From positions 16,255-80,254 of IMG/VR virus record IMGVR_UViG_3300010885_054390: a stretch of DNA of 64,000 nt; one strand, given 5' to 3'. How positions within the stretch are numbered: position 1 is the stretch's first letter; every line of letters starts with the position of its first letter. Under the pieces are notes generated by a model. It worked only from the letters and a program-made list of their open reading frames with translations, made no database searches and was not told the origin of the DNA. Position numbers and translations under genes: made by a program. The stretch comes from a virus. Positions 7,444-13,959 of the stretch are shown here, piece by piece.

Positions 7444-8004
7444 TTAACTGCCTTCGGCAGGCTTAACCGACGTTTCGATTGCTATCGAATCCCGAATCTG
7501 ATTCGGATTCGACTTCAAATTGGGATTCGAAGCGAGGAAAGCGACATTGATAATCGGACGATTATCACCTTTAACTTGCTGTGCTTCAATACCATAGACT
7601 GACTTCGCCACACTATGAACCTTGTTCATAGCGTTAAAAGTAGTGTCGACCTCTGAAACTGATACCATTGAACTCTGTTCAATAGCAACGAGGCCTCGGT
7701 CAACCTGTTTCTGCACCCTTTCAAGGTATCGTTTCTGTAAATTAGTAACATTGTCTTCGACAATCGACTGCTGTATTGCAATGGCTCTATTGGCTGTTTG
7801 CTCTAGTATTGCATCTCTCTCCTCGAACCATTTACCTCTTGATACCCAAGAGTTAATGGTTCCCAACTTGAGACCATACTTCTCTGCCAACTGATTGTTA
7901 GTGAGTCTAGTGGTCATGTAAGCAATCTTGACCTGCTCTTTAACGTTCTTCCCAACTCTATAACGTTTCCCGTTATTAGAGTTGCTCTGCTCTGTTAAGC
8001 TCAT
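7444..8004 (-). CDS. terS-like: Probable terminase small subunit (HTH DNA-packaging protein)
   Basis: The start is set at the ATG two codons inside the longest frame; the upstream codon is TTG. The 186-residue product has an N-terminal helix-turn-helix at about residues 25-58 (LTNNQLAEKYGLKLGTINSWV then RGKWFEERD), the hallmark of small terminase subunits that recognise packaging sites. Long helices follow (LQKRYLERVQKQVDRGL) and then a polar tail. It is the only minus-strand gene within the first 24 kb and sits apart from the virion genes. No large terminase is visible. A generic HTH regulator of the divergent early genes is the main alternative. Confidence 0.55.
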   Translation of the reverse strand: MSLTEQSNSNNGKRYRVGKNVKEQVKIAYMTTRLTNNQLAEKYGLKLGTINSWVSRGKWFEERDAILEQTANRAIAIQQSIVEDNVTNLQKRYLERVQKQVDRGLVAIEQSSMVSVSEVDTTFNAMNKVHSVAKSVYGIEAQQVKGDNRPIINVAFLASNPNLKSNPNQIRDSIAIETSVKPAEGS

Positions 8005-8442
8005 CTTCAATCTATGCTACAAAGAGTTAGAACAATAGCAATACCGAAGCACGTTGAATCTTACGCGAGCCTTTTAATAGTGTATTGCATTGCAATACTC
8101 TATTAACCCTTGTCAACGAAGCACTTTCCTCTGTAGCAATTACCCCGTTTATATATGACTATTCAGATAGTCATATTTAAACGACTCTGAAAAGCGACGC
8201 CGTTTACCCTTGGATCCTTTAGATCCAAGGATAAACGAACAGAATCCTACAGAGAGGCGAACCTATGTCTGCACCAGCTTGCAAGCACCTAGTACGCAAA
8301 AAAGCGTACGTCATAGCGTACACATAACGCGACTTCTCACCTTCGGTGTCACCGCCGTTTAACCGACCTCAACCTATTTAGCGACATCGAAACTTGCCGT
8401 TGGCGAGATCGGCGTCGAACCCAAAAAAGGAAAATCAATAAC
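8005..8442. promoter_or_regulatory. Divergent intergenic region packed with inverted repeats
   Basis: These 438 bases between the reversed terminase-like gene and the early genes carry no convincing ORF but five inverted repeats. (1) 8075-8105 has 15-base arms with one mismatch around TGTATTGCA. (2) 8153-8176 has 10-base perfect arms ATATGACTAT with loop TCAG. (3) 8202-8236 has 15-base arms GTTTACCCTTGGATC with one mismatch and loop CTTTA. (4) 8277-8286 is the perfect palindrome GCTTGCAAGC. (5) 8292-8309 pairs GTACGC with GCGTAC. Structures 2 and 3 are flanked by GTTT on the left and AAAC on the right. Promoters in both directions, operators, a packaging site or an origin are all plausible. 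Confidence 0.7.
8338..8379 (+). promoter_or_regulatory. Hairpin-plus-box leader element, copy 1
   Basis: Hairpin CACC-TTC-GGTG is followed by TCACCG, then CGTTTAACCG, then CTCAACCTATTT. It shares this order with the copies at 9013 and 9826 and, without the hairpin, with those at 10991, 14441 and 18981. It lies ahead of the first small early gene of this block. Confidence 0.65.
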
Positions 8443-8541
8443 ATGACAACATACGAACAAGCCTACACGGAACTCTGCGAACTCTTCGGAGTCGACAGCG
8501 ACGAAACCCTTGCCATCAACCCCCCGTACCTAGTGGACTAG
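8443..8541 (+). CDS. 32-residue leader-type peptide
   Basis: The ATG follows AAAAAAGGAAAA. The peptide begins MTTYEQAYTELCELFG and is acidic, and it ends in PPYLVD with stop TAG inside an 18-bp perfect palindrome. Its size and position, directly before a strong ribosome site, suit a leader peptide or a small regulator. Codon use (GAA, CTC, TTC, CGA) matches the neighbouring genes. No family is known. Confidence 0.5.
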   Translation: MTTYEQAYTELCELFGVDSDETLAINPPYLVD

Positions 8542-8548
8542 TCCACTA
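8531..8548. promoter_or_regulatory. Perfect 18-bp palindrome
   Basis: TAGTGGACTAGTCCACTA is perfectly self-complementary. It covers the stop codon of the 32-residue gene and lies four bases before the AAGGAG ribosome site of the HTH gene. It could be an operator for a dimeric protein such as the downstream HTH protein (autoregulation), or a hairpin that controls access to the ribosome site. Confidence 0.6.
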
Positions 8549-8566
8549 CACAAGGAGACCACCACG

Positions 8567-8875
8567 ATGAACCTACCCACCTACAGCGAAGCCGTAGCCA
8601 CGGAGATCAGCACGCTCCGTAAGCGTTTGGAAGTGCTCGAGCAAACCCTTTGCCTCCCTCCGAGGAAAGCCAAAAGCTCCCTCCCAAGCTGGCTGAATGA
8701 CAAAGACCTCCGCTCCCACGAACAGAGGAGAGCCGAGTCCGTTCACTCTGCGACGAAGCTCCGCATAGAGTCTGCCTACGTTGCCATCCTCGAAGGACGC
8801 TCGGCGTCACTCAAGGATTGTGCAAGGGAGCATCGAGTGAGTCGCTCAACCCTAAAAACTGCCTTCAAAAGCTGA
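8567..8875 (+). CDS. Small HTH DNA-binding protein
   Basis: Strong ribosome site AAGGAG eight bases before the ATG. The 102-residue protein starts with a leucine-zipper-like helix (VATEISTLRKRLEVLEQTL), then a basic linker. It ends in a helix-turn-helix at about residues 75-101 (SASLKDCAREHRVSRSTL), like the psq/homeo-like HTH of small regulators. It probably dimerises through the coil and binds palindromic DNA. It is the first substantial gene of the early block, so an early regulator is likely. Confidence 0.7.
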   Translation: MNLPTYSEAVATEISTLRKRLEVLEQTLCLPPRKAKSSLPSWLNDKDLRSHEQRRAESVHSATKLRIESAYVAILEGRSASLKDCAREHRVSRSTLKTAFKS

Positions 8876-8894
8876 ACCAAAGGAGAACATACAC

Positions 8895-8990
8895 ATGACA
8901 CCCGAAGCCCTCGACATCCTAGACACCATCGTAAGAGTAGCGATACCCGTAGTCGTAACTGGCCTATTCGTAGCCTGCTTCCACAGGTGA
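8895..8990 (+). CDS. 31-residue membrane peptide
   Basis: The ATG follows AAAGGAGAACATACAC, a strong ribosome site. The product has one membrane span (about residues 11-29: TIVRVAIPVVVTGLFVACF) with an acidic N-terminus and HR at the end. Tiny single-span peptides of this kind often inhibit or decorate host membrane proteins. The role is unknown. Confidence 0.5.
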   Translation: MTPEALDILDTIVRVAIPVVVTGLFVACFHR

Positions 8991-9012
8991 AGAAAAGCCC
9001 GAAGCCTTCGAC

Positions 9013-9058
9013 CACCCCATAGGGGTGTCACCGAAAGTTTAAACGGCTCAACCTAATT
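9013..9058 (+). promoter_or_regulatory. Hairpin-plus-box leader element, copy 2
   Basis: Hairpin CACCCC-ATA-GGGGTG is followed directly by TCACCGAAAGTTTAAACG and CTCAACCTAATT, three bases before the next ATG. The 8-bp palindrome GTTTAAAC lies at 9037-9044. Because the box ends so close to the start codon, part of it must act in the leader RNA or replace a ribosome site. Confidence 0.7.
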
Positions 9059-9061
9059 ACC

Positions 9062-9229
9062 ATGAACAACGAAACCGCAACCATCCTCGACGAACTCGAG
9101 CAACGAGTCTCTGATATGTATGTCAGCGACTTGTCTACTGGCGAGAACAAAGGTGCATCACCCTTGGACTACGTCCGCTGGGCAATCGAGGAGATCGAAG
9201 CAAACCACCAACCCATCCTGAAAGGATAA
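9062..9229 (+). CDS. Unrecognised 55-residue acidic protein
   Basis: It starts at the ATG immediately after the leader element; no Shine-Dalgarno is visible, and the box CTCAACCTAATTAC occupies that place. The product is helical and acidic (TATILDELEQRVSDMY; YVRWAIEEIEANHQ). It sits between two leader elements, seven bases before the metalloprotease gene, with AAAGGATAAA at its end serving the next start. No family is recognised. Confidence 0.6.
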   Translation: MNNETATILDELEQRVSDMYVSDLSTGENKGASPLDYVRWAIEEIEANHQPILKG

Positions 9230-9236
9230 AAAAACC

Positions 9237-9824
9237 ATGAACAAAACCCGCGAACAATGGCTACAGAAGGCAGTCGAAGCACTCGACTCGAAGCTCTTCA
9301 AGCCTAAAAACCTCTCGCTACCCAAACGCATCCGAGTATCCGTCGGATGGCCAGGGGGGCGTGCAGACAGGAGCAAAGCTGTCGGTCAACACTGGAAGCC
9401 AACTGCCTCCTCTGACAACCACCACGAAATCTTCATCTCTCCGAAGATCGCCTCGAACGGACTGGAAGTCCTGTCCACCTTGGCACATGAGCTTGTCCAT
9501 GCACAAGTCTTCGCCGAGTACCCCGACGAAGGCCACGGGAAGAACTTTCGCCGAGTGGCCAACGCCATCGGCCTCGAAGGCGACCCGAAGGTGTGTGGTG
9601 CAGGTGAAAAGCTCCGCAACGGCTTACTCAAGGACTTCATCCTTCTCGAAGGCGATTTCCCCTCGGGAAGCATCGACTTCTCACAGCGGAAGAAGGACAG
9701 CACTCGTCTCATCAAGGCAGAGTGTAAGGCTTGCGGATTCGTAATCCGTACGTCCCGCAAGTGGATTGAGGACATCGGCCTGCCCATCTGCAAGTGTGGC
9801 GGAGATTTCCACGAACCCAAATAA
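9237..9824 (+). CDS. SprT-like zinc metalloprotease with C-terminal zinc ribbon
   Basis: A 195-residue protein with the gluzincin motif HELVH (H84, E85, H88), a downstream H100 that completes the zinc site in SprT proteins, and a C-terminal zinc ribbon of CKACG (C163, C166) and CKCGG (C185, C187). This SprT domain order matches Spartan-type enzymes that cut proteins crosslinked to DNA. Phage members are common and uncharacterised; they could process virion proteins or clear host proteins from DNA. It has leader elements on both sides and is followed by the AAA ATPase gene. Confidence 0.88.
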   Translation: MNKTREQWLQKAVEALDSKLFKPKNLSLPKRIRVSVGWPGGRADRSKAVGQHWKPTASSDNHHEIFISPKIASNGLEVLSTLAHELVHAQVFAEYPDEGHGKNFRRVANAIGLEGDPKVCGAGEKLRNGLLKDFILLEGDFPSGSIDFSQRKKDSTRLIKAECKACGFVIRTSRKWIEDIGLPICKCGGDFHEPK

Positions 9825-9825
9825 C

Positions 9826-9870
9826 CACCCTAAAGGGTGTCACCGAAAGTTTAAACGACTCAACCTAATT
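9826..9870 (+). promoter_or_regulatory. Hairpin-plus-box leader element, copy 3
   Basis: Hairpin CACCC-TAAA-GGGTG is followed by TCACCGAAAGTTTAAACG and CTCAACCTAATT. The 8-bp palindrome lies at 9849-9856. The ATPase gene starts 27 bases later after CCAACCGAAAGGA. The match to copy 2 is almost exact over the box. Confidence 0.72.
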
Positions 9871-9896
9871 GGCCAACCGAAAGGAAAACAACGACC

Positions 9897-10985
9897 ATGA
9901 ACCCATACAACCTCACACTCAACCAACTTCGCCAAGAATGTGCGAAGCGTGGCATCGGCTCCCCCAAATGGAGAGCCAACGCCATCGTCGACGAGCTCCG
10001 CTCTGCCCTGCAAACCGCAGATCGTGATACTGGCGACTACACACCCACCCCAACCCCACAGGAGGACACACCATTGAAGACCGAAACCCCCACACCTACA
10101 CCTAGCGGTGACGCATTGGCAAGCACACTGCTCCAAGCCCTGCTCCCTCACCTTCCACAGCAAGGCATCCAAGAGGCTCGAGTACGGCAAATCGTCGCCG
10201 AGATCATCGAAGCACGAAGCCCGAGGGAGGTTCGAGTTGAGCTCCCCTCTGGTGAGAAGGTTGACGTTGGAATTGTGCATCAATCGTTTAACCGCATCCT
10301 GCAAGCTGTCTCCGCAAACATCAGCGGTGGCATCCTGCTCGTCGGCGGTGCTGGTGCAGGGAAGACAACGACCTGCCACAAGGTGGCCGACGCCTTGAAG
10401 CTCCCCTTCCGCACCATCAGTGTGTGTAAGCAAACCACCCTCTCTCACCTCGTCGGCTTTATCAACGTAAGCGGGGAGTATGTAAGCACACCCTTCCGTG
10501 AAGCCTACGAAAAAGGTGGAGTATTCCTCCTCGACGAGTTCGACGCTGGCAATGAGAACGTGGTGCTGGCTCTCAATTCAGCCCTTGCCAACGGCATCTG
10601 CGAGTTCCCCGACAAGCAGATCGAGCGACACAAGGACTTCCGTTGCCTTGCATCGGCCAACACCTACGGCACTGGTGCAACCCTGCAATTCGTCGGTAGG
10701 AATAAGCTCGACGGAGCAACCCTCGACCGCTTCGTGGTCATCGAGCATGACTACGACTCGAAGCTCGAGATCGCCCTTTGCGGGAATGACAAGTGGGCAG
10801 AGCGTGTGGTGAGCATCCGCAAGTCCATCGACAAGCTGGGCATCCGCCACATCGTCAGCCCTCGGGCATCCATCAACGGAGCCAAGCTACTCGCCATCGG
10901 TTGGAAGCAGGCCGAGGTGGAGCAGGCGGTCATCTGGAAGGGCTTGGACAAGAGCGAGGTACAGCGAGTGCTGGCCACCCTCTAA
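9897..10985 (+). CDS. MoxR/CobS-like AAA+ ATPase with N-terminal SAP-like motif
   Basis: A 362-residue ATPase. Residues 5-38 (LTLNQLRQECAKRGIG) look like a SAP-type DNA-binding helix pair, joined by a Thr/Pro linker (about 47-70) to the ATPase. Walker A is GGAGAGKT (150-157), Walker B GVFLLDEFD (D213, E214), then sensor 1 CLASANTYG and an LDRF arginine-finger segment. This is the AAA_5/MoxR type, which normally works with a VWA-domain partner to remodel proteins or insert metal. The next gene is the likely partner. ATPase function is certain in kind; the target is unknown. Confidence 0.88.
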   Translation: MNPYNLTLNQLRQECAKRGIGSPKWRANAIVDELRSALQTADRDTGDYTPTPTPQEDTPLKTETPTPTPSGDALASTLLQALLPHLPQQGIQEARVRQIVAEIIEARSPREVRVELPSGEKVDVGIVHQSFNRILQAVSANISGGILLVGGAGAGKTTTCHKVADALKLPFRTISVCKQTTLSHLVGFINVSGEYVSTPFREAYEKGGVFLLDEFDAGNENVVLALNSALANGICEFPDKQIERHKDFRCLASANTYGTGATLQFVGRNKLDGATLDRFVVIEHDYDSKLEIALCGNDKWAERVVSIRKSIDKLGIRHIVSPRASINGAKLLAIGWKQAEVEQAVIWKGLDKSEVQRVLATL

Positions 10986-10990
10986 AGAGG

Positions 10991-11020
10991 TCACCCATCC
11001 ACAACCTACGTCAACCTAAC
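10991..11020 (+). promoter_or_regulatory. Degenerate leader element, copy 4
   Basis: TCACCCATCC at the left and TCAACCTAAC at the right keep the two outer boxes of the leader element, but the middle GTTTAAAC is lost and there is no hairpin. CCAACCGAAAGGACAAAC follows, as after copy 3, before the next ATG. Confidence 0.5.
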
Positions 11021-11046
11021 TGCCAACCGAAAGGACAAACCTACCC

Positions 11047-11940
11047 ATGACAACCAAACGTTCCAACGCCTCGGACTCCTCCAAGGCAACACAAGTATTC
11101 CCGCTAACCTTCGAGAAGTTCCTCGAGATTGCGGGAGACCCCGACCCCGACCACAACAGCCGTTACAAGTCTGCGAACCAACAGCCCACGTCCAAGACAT
11201 GGGCAGACGGAGTCGACTACTTCGAGAGCGTAAGGCGTCTCAAGATCGGCTGGCCAGAGGGCGTGAAGAAAGCCCGTGAGTTAAGCTCGAAGCTCTATTC
11301 ACGTTTAAACGCCGAGTACAGCTTCCAACGTGACATCAAGTTCGACACGACTGGTGACTGGTTCGACATCGGACGAGTGCTTGAAGGTGAGCCCGATTGC
11401 TGGGGTTCCGAGATCGAGCTTGACGACGAGTTCTCCAATGACAAGCGTGGGAAGATCGTTCGAGTGGCAGTGAATGTCGGGGCGTCCTGCTCCTATAGCT
11501 CGGAGCAAATCCTCCAACGGGGAGTGTATGCCCTCGCCATCGTCGACCTACTCGAACGACTGGGCAAGAGCGTCGAGCTCACGGCCTCATGCAAGGTGGA
11601 GAAGAACGGCAAAATCTGGGGCTGGGAATTGCCCTTGAAGCAAGCGGGAGAAGAGCTCTCCCTTGACCGAGTGGCACACATCCTCGGTAGCCCTGCTGGC
11701 TTTCGCCGAAGCTGGTTCCGAGTCATCGAGCACACTGACTACCCCGATTGCGGAAGCGGTCTCGGATGCCCTACAGACTGGACGGAGAGCGAGCTCAAGC
11801 AACGTCAGGTGGACATCTACATCGGAGCGTTGTTCTCGGGGAACACCCCTTGGCAGGGCAAGACGGACACGAAGTTCATCATCGAGCAACTGGCCAAGGC
11901 GGGCATCAAGTTAGAGCGTGAGGAGGATGCGAAGGCATAA
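11047..11940 (+). CDS. Probable VWA-like partner of the AAA ATPase (DUF7192-like)
   Basis: The 297-residue protein follows the MoxR-like ATPase after a short leader and a CGAAAGGAC ribosome site. The N-terminal third has IGWPEGVKKARELSS and then DIGRVLEGEPDCWG, a pattern I associate with phage DUF7192 proteins. The middle has a strand-helix order like a VWA domain (VRVAVNVGASCSYS then YALAIVDLLERLGKSVEL), with Asn where the metal-site Asp of a VWA would be, so metal binding may be lost. Gene order ATPase-VWA is the rule for MoxR systems. The family name is remembered, not searched. Confidence 0.6.
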   Translation: MTTKRSNASDSSKATQVFPLTFEKFLEIAGDPDPDHNSRYKSANQQPTSKTWADGVDYFESVRRLKIGWPEGVKKARELSSKLYSRLNAEYSFQRDIKFDTTGDWFDIGRVLEGEPDCWGSEIELDDEFSNDKRGKIVRVAVNVGASCSYSSEQILQRGVYALAIVDLLERLGKSVELTASCKVEKNGKIWGWELPLKQAGEELSLDRVAHILGSPAGFRRSWFRVIEHTDYPDCGSGLGCPTDWTESELKQRQVDIYIGALFSGNTPWQGKTDTKFIIEQLAKAGIKLEREEDAKA

Positions 11941-11994
11941 CGGATTTGGGCAGTGGGTACTGGTGCTCGTGAGGTTCGAATCCTCACGGCATCG
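11926..11994 (+). tRNA. tRNA-like 3' half, probably a remnant
   Basis: 11968-11988 has a perfect T-arm containing GGTTCGAATCC, the tRNA B-box consensus, with stem TGAGG/CCTCA extended by CG pairs. CGGCATC and a G follow, as an acceptor 3' strand would. Upstream, GATGC (11926-11930) can pair with GCATC, giving 69 bases in all, but no normal D-arm or 7-base anticodon loop can be drawn and no CCA is present. The left end lies inside the previous gene's last codons. It may be a decayed tRNA, a tRNA-derived recombination site, or a tRNA-like regulatory RNA. Confidence 0.3.
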
Positions 11995-12028
11995 GTTAAA
12001 CGAAACACGAAACATAGGAGCACGAACA

Positions 12029-12298
12029 ATGAAAAGTTTTGCATCATTCGAAAAACAATACAAGCCGACCAAGCGTACGCCGACAGCGGACGACCCTAGC
12101 GACGACATCCTCTTCGAAACCTACGGAGAGGACGAACAGCTAGTGCGGAGGACGAACCCGAAGCACGTTTGGACACTGCTCGACGGCGAGCACGAAACAA
12201 TCATCTGTGCTGGTATGCACTTCTGCAACCGCATCAACTACCTCATAACGGAGACCGCATGGGACGATAAAAACCTATGCTTCCGCTATGTCGACTAA
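12029..12298 (+). CDS. Unrecognised 89-residue early protein
   Basis: The ATG follows AGGAGCACGAACA. The N-terminus is polar and basic (SFEKQYKPTKRTPTADD); the C-terminal part (HVWTLLDGEHETIICAGMHF, then NRINYLITE) is strand-rich. That part matches a pattern common in small phage and plasmid proteins (VWT-x-DGD---I-x-GxHxVNRxGYLIT). Function unknown. The next gene has its own strong ribosome site TAAAGGAG over this stop codon. Confidence 0.65.
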   Translation: MKSFASFEKQYKPTKRTPTADDPSDDILFETYGEDEQLVRRTNPKHVWTLLDGEHETIICAGMHFCNRINYLITETAWDDKNLCFRYVD

Positions 12299-12311
12299 AG
12301 GAGAACGAACA

Positions 12312-12521
12312 ATGGACAAATCAATCTACTCACTTGCGGACATTCAAAACATCTGCGACACCCACGAGTGGTCAGCACTCGTAAACATAGGCGGGGGACA
12401 AATAGAGGTGAGCGTTTACGACGATAGCGATGGCTTCGGCGTATTCACCCCCACTGAAATCGATGCGGAGACGTACACCTTTAGGTTGTATGACTGCCCA
12501 TCAAAAGGAGAAAACAAATGA
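12312..12521 (+). CDS. Small protein, paralogue of the one at 13772
   Basis: The ATG follows AAAGGAGAACGAACA; an earlier in-frame ATG lies in the previous gene's end and is not needed. The 69-residue product shares the pattern I-x2-IC-x4-WSA, I-x-V, FG-x-F, TY-x-F-x-L-x-D with the product of the gene at 13772, so the two are duplicates. It is acidic with probable beta structure. No named family is recognised. ATGA overlap with the next gene. Confidence 0.6.
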   Translation: MDKSIYSLADIQNICDTHEWSALVNIGGGQIEVSVYDDSDGFGVFTPTEIDAETYTFRLYDCPSKGENK

Positions 12522-12676
12522 CACGAGGCGACACACTGCGAAAGATTAGAAAGTTGACGTCATTCAAATCCGACATCGGGTTTGCAAACCTTGGACACGG
12601 AGAGGCAATCAGCCTCATCGAATGCGTCAACAAACTGGCTACACAAGCCCTACAGAAAGGAAAAAAGAAAAAATGA
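12518..12676 (+). CDS. 52-residue basic protein with KGKKKK tail
   Basis: ATGA overlap with the gene before and after. The sequence starts MTRGDTLRKIRKLTSFKS and ends LQKGKKKK. The tail is encoded by GAAAGGAAAAAAG, which doubles as the ribosome site of the next gene. The core (ISLIECVNKLATQAL) is one helix. Function unknown; it is too short for the usual gene-calling limit but fully coupled to its neighbours. Confidence 0.55.
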   Translation: MTRGDTLRKIRKLTSFKSDIGFANLGHGEAISLIECVNKLATQALQKGKKKK

Positions 12677-13067
12677 AACGAACCATTGAGATCGAAGACA
12701 CCCTCGAGGAGCGGGTGGCGAATGCCATCGAAAGCGTACAAGACGAACTCAAGTCCTACGTCGAACAGAATCCCGAGACTGAAGAGCTCCCATGTTTAAA
12801 CAACGACTTGGACTACAGCGGTGCCATCCATGAGATCGTCGACGGAGCGGTGCCCATCTACACCTACGAGATCGAAACCACATGGTTCCTCCATGCAAGA
12901 GAGCTCGAGAGTGCCTACGAGAATGCGGGGCTCGGAGACAACCCCCGAGAGAACAACGGCATGAGTGCCATCTACTGCTACATCATGGAGCAAGTGCAGG
13001 AATGGTACCACAAACACGGCGAGGAATACTTCGAAAAGCTCCCGAAAGGAAAAAAGAAAAAATGAAA
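12655..13067 (+). repeat. Two identical 24-base gene junctions
   Basis: 12655-12678 and 13044-13067 are identical. Each encodes a C-terminal KGKKKK, the stop TGA, an ATGA overlap and the first two codons of the following gene. The G-A-rich part GAAAGGAAAAAAG is the ribosome site. The repeat suggests that a junction cassette was copied during gene gain or duplication. Confidence 0.65.
12673..13065 (+). CDS. Unrecognised 130-residue acidic protein
   Basis: I start at the ATG in the ATGA overlap. It is strongly acidic and helical (IEIEDTLEERVANAIESV, then ELKSYVEQNPETEELP), with a middle rich in aromatic residues (YTYEIETTWFLHA) and a KGKKKK tail. An 8-bp GTTTAAAC lies at 12794 inside the gene and encodes the CLN of LPCLNND. 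Possibly a DNA-mimic-like acidic protein; this is only a charge-based idea. Confidence 0.6.
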   Translation: MKRTIEIEDTLEERVANAIESVQDELKSYVEQNPETEELPCLNNDLDYSGAIHEIVDGAVPIYTYEIETTWFLHARELESAYENAGLGDNPRENNGMSAIYCYIMEQVQEWYHKHGEEYFEKLPKGKKKK

Positions 13068-13220
13068 GACGCAACCCAAATCATCGAGGAGATCGAGGCA
13101 CGACTCCTTGAGTACACAAACCTCGGCATCGATCATGCGAACGACCAGAACGCAGTGAACGAGCTCGAGAGTGCCGTAAACGAACTCCAACACCTACTCG
13201 AATGGATAAAACAAAAATGA
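13062..13220 (+). CDS. 52-residue coiled-coil protein
   Basis: ATGA overlap and a repeated junction upstream. Nearly all of the protein is one helix with heptads (TQIIEEIEARLLEYTN, then VNELESAVNELQHLLEWI). It ends with an ATGA overlap to the next gene. Probably an oligomeric small protein; unknown role. Confidence 0.55.
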   Translation: MKDATQIIEEIEARLLEYTNLGIDHANDQNAVNELESAVNELQHLLEWIKQK

Positions 13221-13435
13221 ATACTATCACGAAATCTGTTCAAGCGTACATCGACCACCGCATCGGAGAAATTAACCGAGAGGTGGCCACGAAGCACGAA
13301 GAAGCGAAGCGTTCACAAGGTGAGCAACTCGGCTACATCCTCGGATGGATAGGCGATTGCCAAGCGAGACGCAGTGAATTGCACGCCGTACAGAGCTTCC
13401 TCCGAAAACTAAACCCTAACCAAGAAAGCGTTTAA
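13217..13435 (+). CDS. Unrecognised 72-residue helical protein
   Basis: The ATG at 13217 overlaps the previous stop (ATGA); an ATG five codons earlier is also in frame. It is helical and charged (IDHRIGEINREVATKHEEAK). The stop codon is the TAA inside GTTTAACC, a variant of the genome-wide palindrome. No family recognised. Confidence 0.55.
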   Translation: MNTITKSVQAYIDHRIGEINREVATKHEEAKRSQGEQLGYILGWIGDCQARRSELHAVQSFLRKLNPNQESV

Positions 13436-13440
13436 CCACT

Positions 13441-13779
13441 ATGGCTAATGCTAAAACATACAAACTGATGGACGGAGAGAAACGGAATCAGGCGAACCCT
13501 GACACCTTCTCCATCCCCGAACTCAACGAACGAAACAACCTAGCCCTCGACGAGTGCTATGCGAAGCTCGGCTTCGTCATGCCACGGCGAAAAAATAGGG
13601 TATCCGCAGAAAGAATGTGGGTACGAGTGAAGACGAAAGATGCGAAGGGCACCTACACTGGTGAGCTTGCCAACGAGCCAGCCTTCGTACCAAATCTATT
13701 TTTCGGAACGCCCGTCCGCTTCAAGGCGAAGCACGTACTCGACATTCAGATGGTGAAAGAGGAGGACAGCGATGAATAA
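13441..13779 (+). CDS. DUF2314-like protein
   Basis: The 112-residue protein has NPDTFSIPELNERNNL followed by ERMWVRVKT, YTGELANEPAF and GTPVRFKAKHV. This order (W-V-x-V; G-x-L-x-N-x-P; G-x-P-V-x-F-x-x-x-H-V) is that of DUF2314 proteins, which are small beta-barrel-like and found in bacteria and phages with unknown function. It lies six bases after the previous stop and overlaps the next gene by eight bases. Confidence 0.65.
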   Translation: MANAKTYKLMDGEKRNQANPDTFSIPELNERNNLALDECYAKLGFVMPRRKNRVSAERMWVRVKTKDAKGTYTGELANEPAFVPNLFFGTPVRFKAKHVLDIQMVKEEDSDE

Positions 13780-13957
13780 GACCTACACTGACGAACAAGT
13801 AAACGCGATCTGCGAGGAGTGGGGATGGAGTGCCTGCGAATGCTCGAACGAATACGAGAACAGCATTCAAGTATGCACCCATCGTCACGACGACTACTTC
13901 GGCAGATTCAATAAAATCACTGACGGAACCTACAACTTCGAACTAAAGGACGTTTAA
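13772..13957 (+). CDS. Small protein, paralogue of the one at 12312
   Basis: This 61-residue acidic protein shares AIC-x4-WSAC, FGRFNKI and TYNFELKD with the product at 12312. It lacks the C-terminal KGENK extension. Its stop is the TAA of GTTTAACC. Extra cysteines (CECSNEY, VCTH) are not shared, so zinc binding is unlikely to be the common role. Confidence 0.6.
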   Translation: MNKTYTDEQVNAICEEWGWSACECSNEYENSIQVCTHRHDDYFGRFNKITDGTYNFELKDV

Positions 13958-13959
13958 CC

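Noticed and set aside
9386-9820. 144-residue minus-strand frame across the SprT gene
   Set aside because: It is antisense to a clear metalloprotease with all zinc ligands; its composition (Arg/Ser/Pro-rich) is that of a shadow frame.
9840-10448. 202-residue minus-strand frame antisense to the ATPase
   Set aside because: Open only because of the high-GC codon use of the ATPase gene; no start context, no motif, and the real gene carries Walker A and B.
11926-11994. Functional tRNA
   Set aside because: T-arm and a short acceptor pairing exist, but there is no D-arm and no 7-base anticodon loop; kept only as a tRNA-like remnant.
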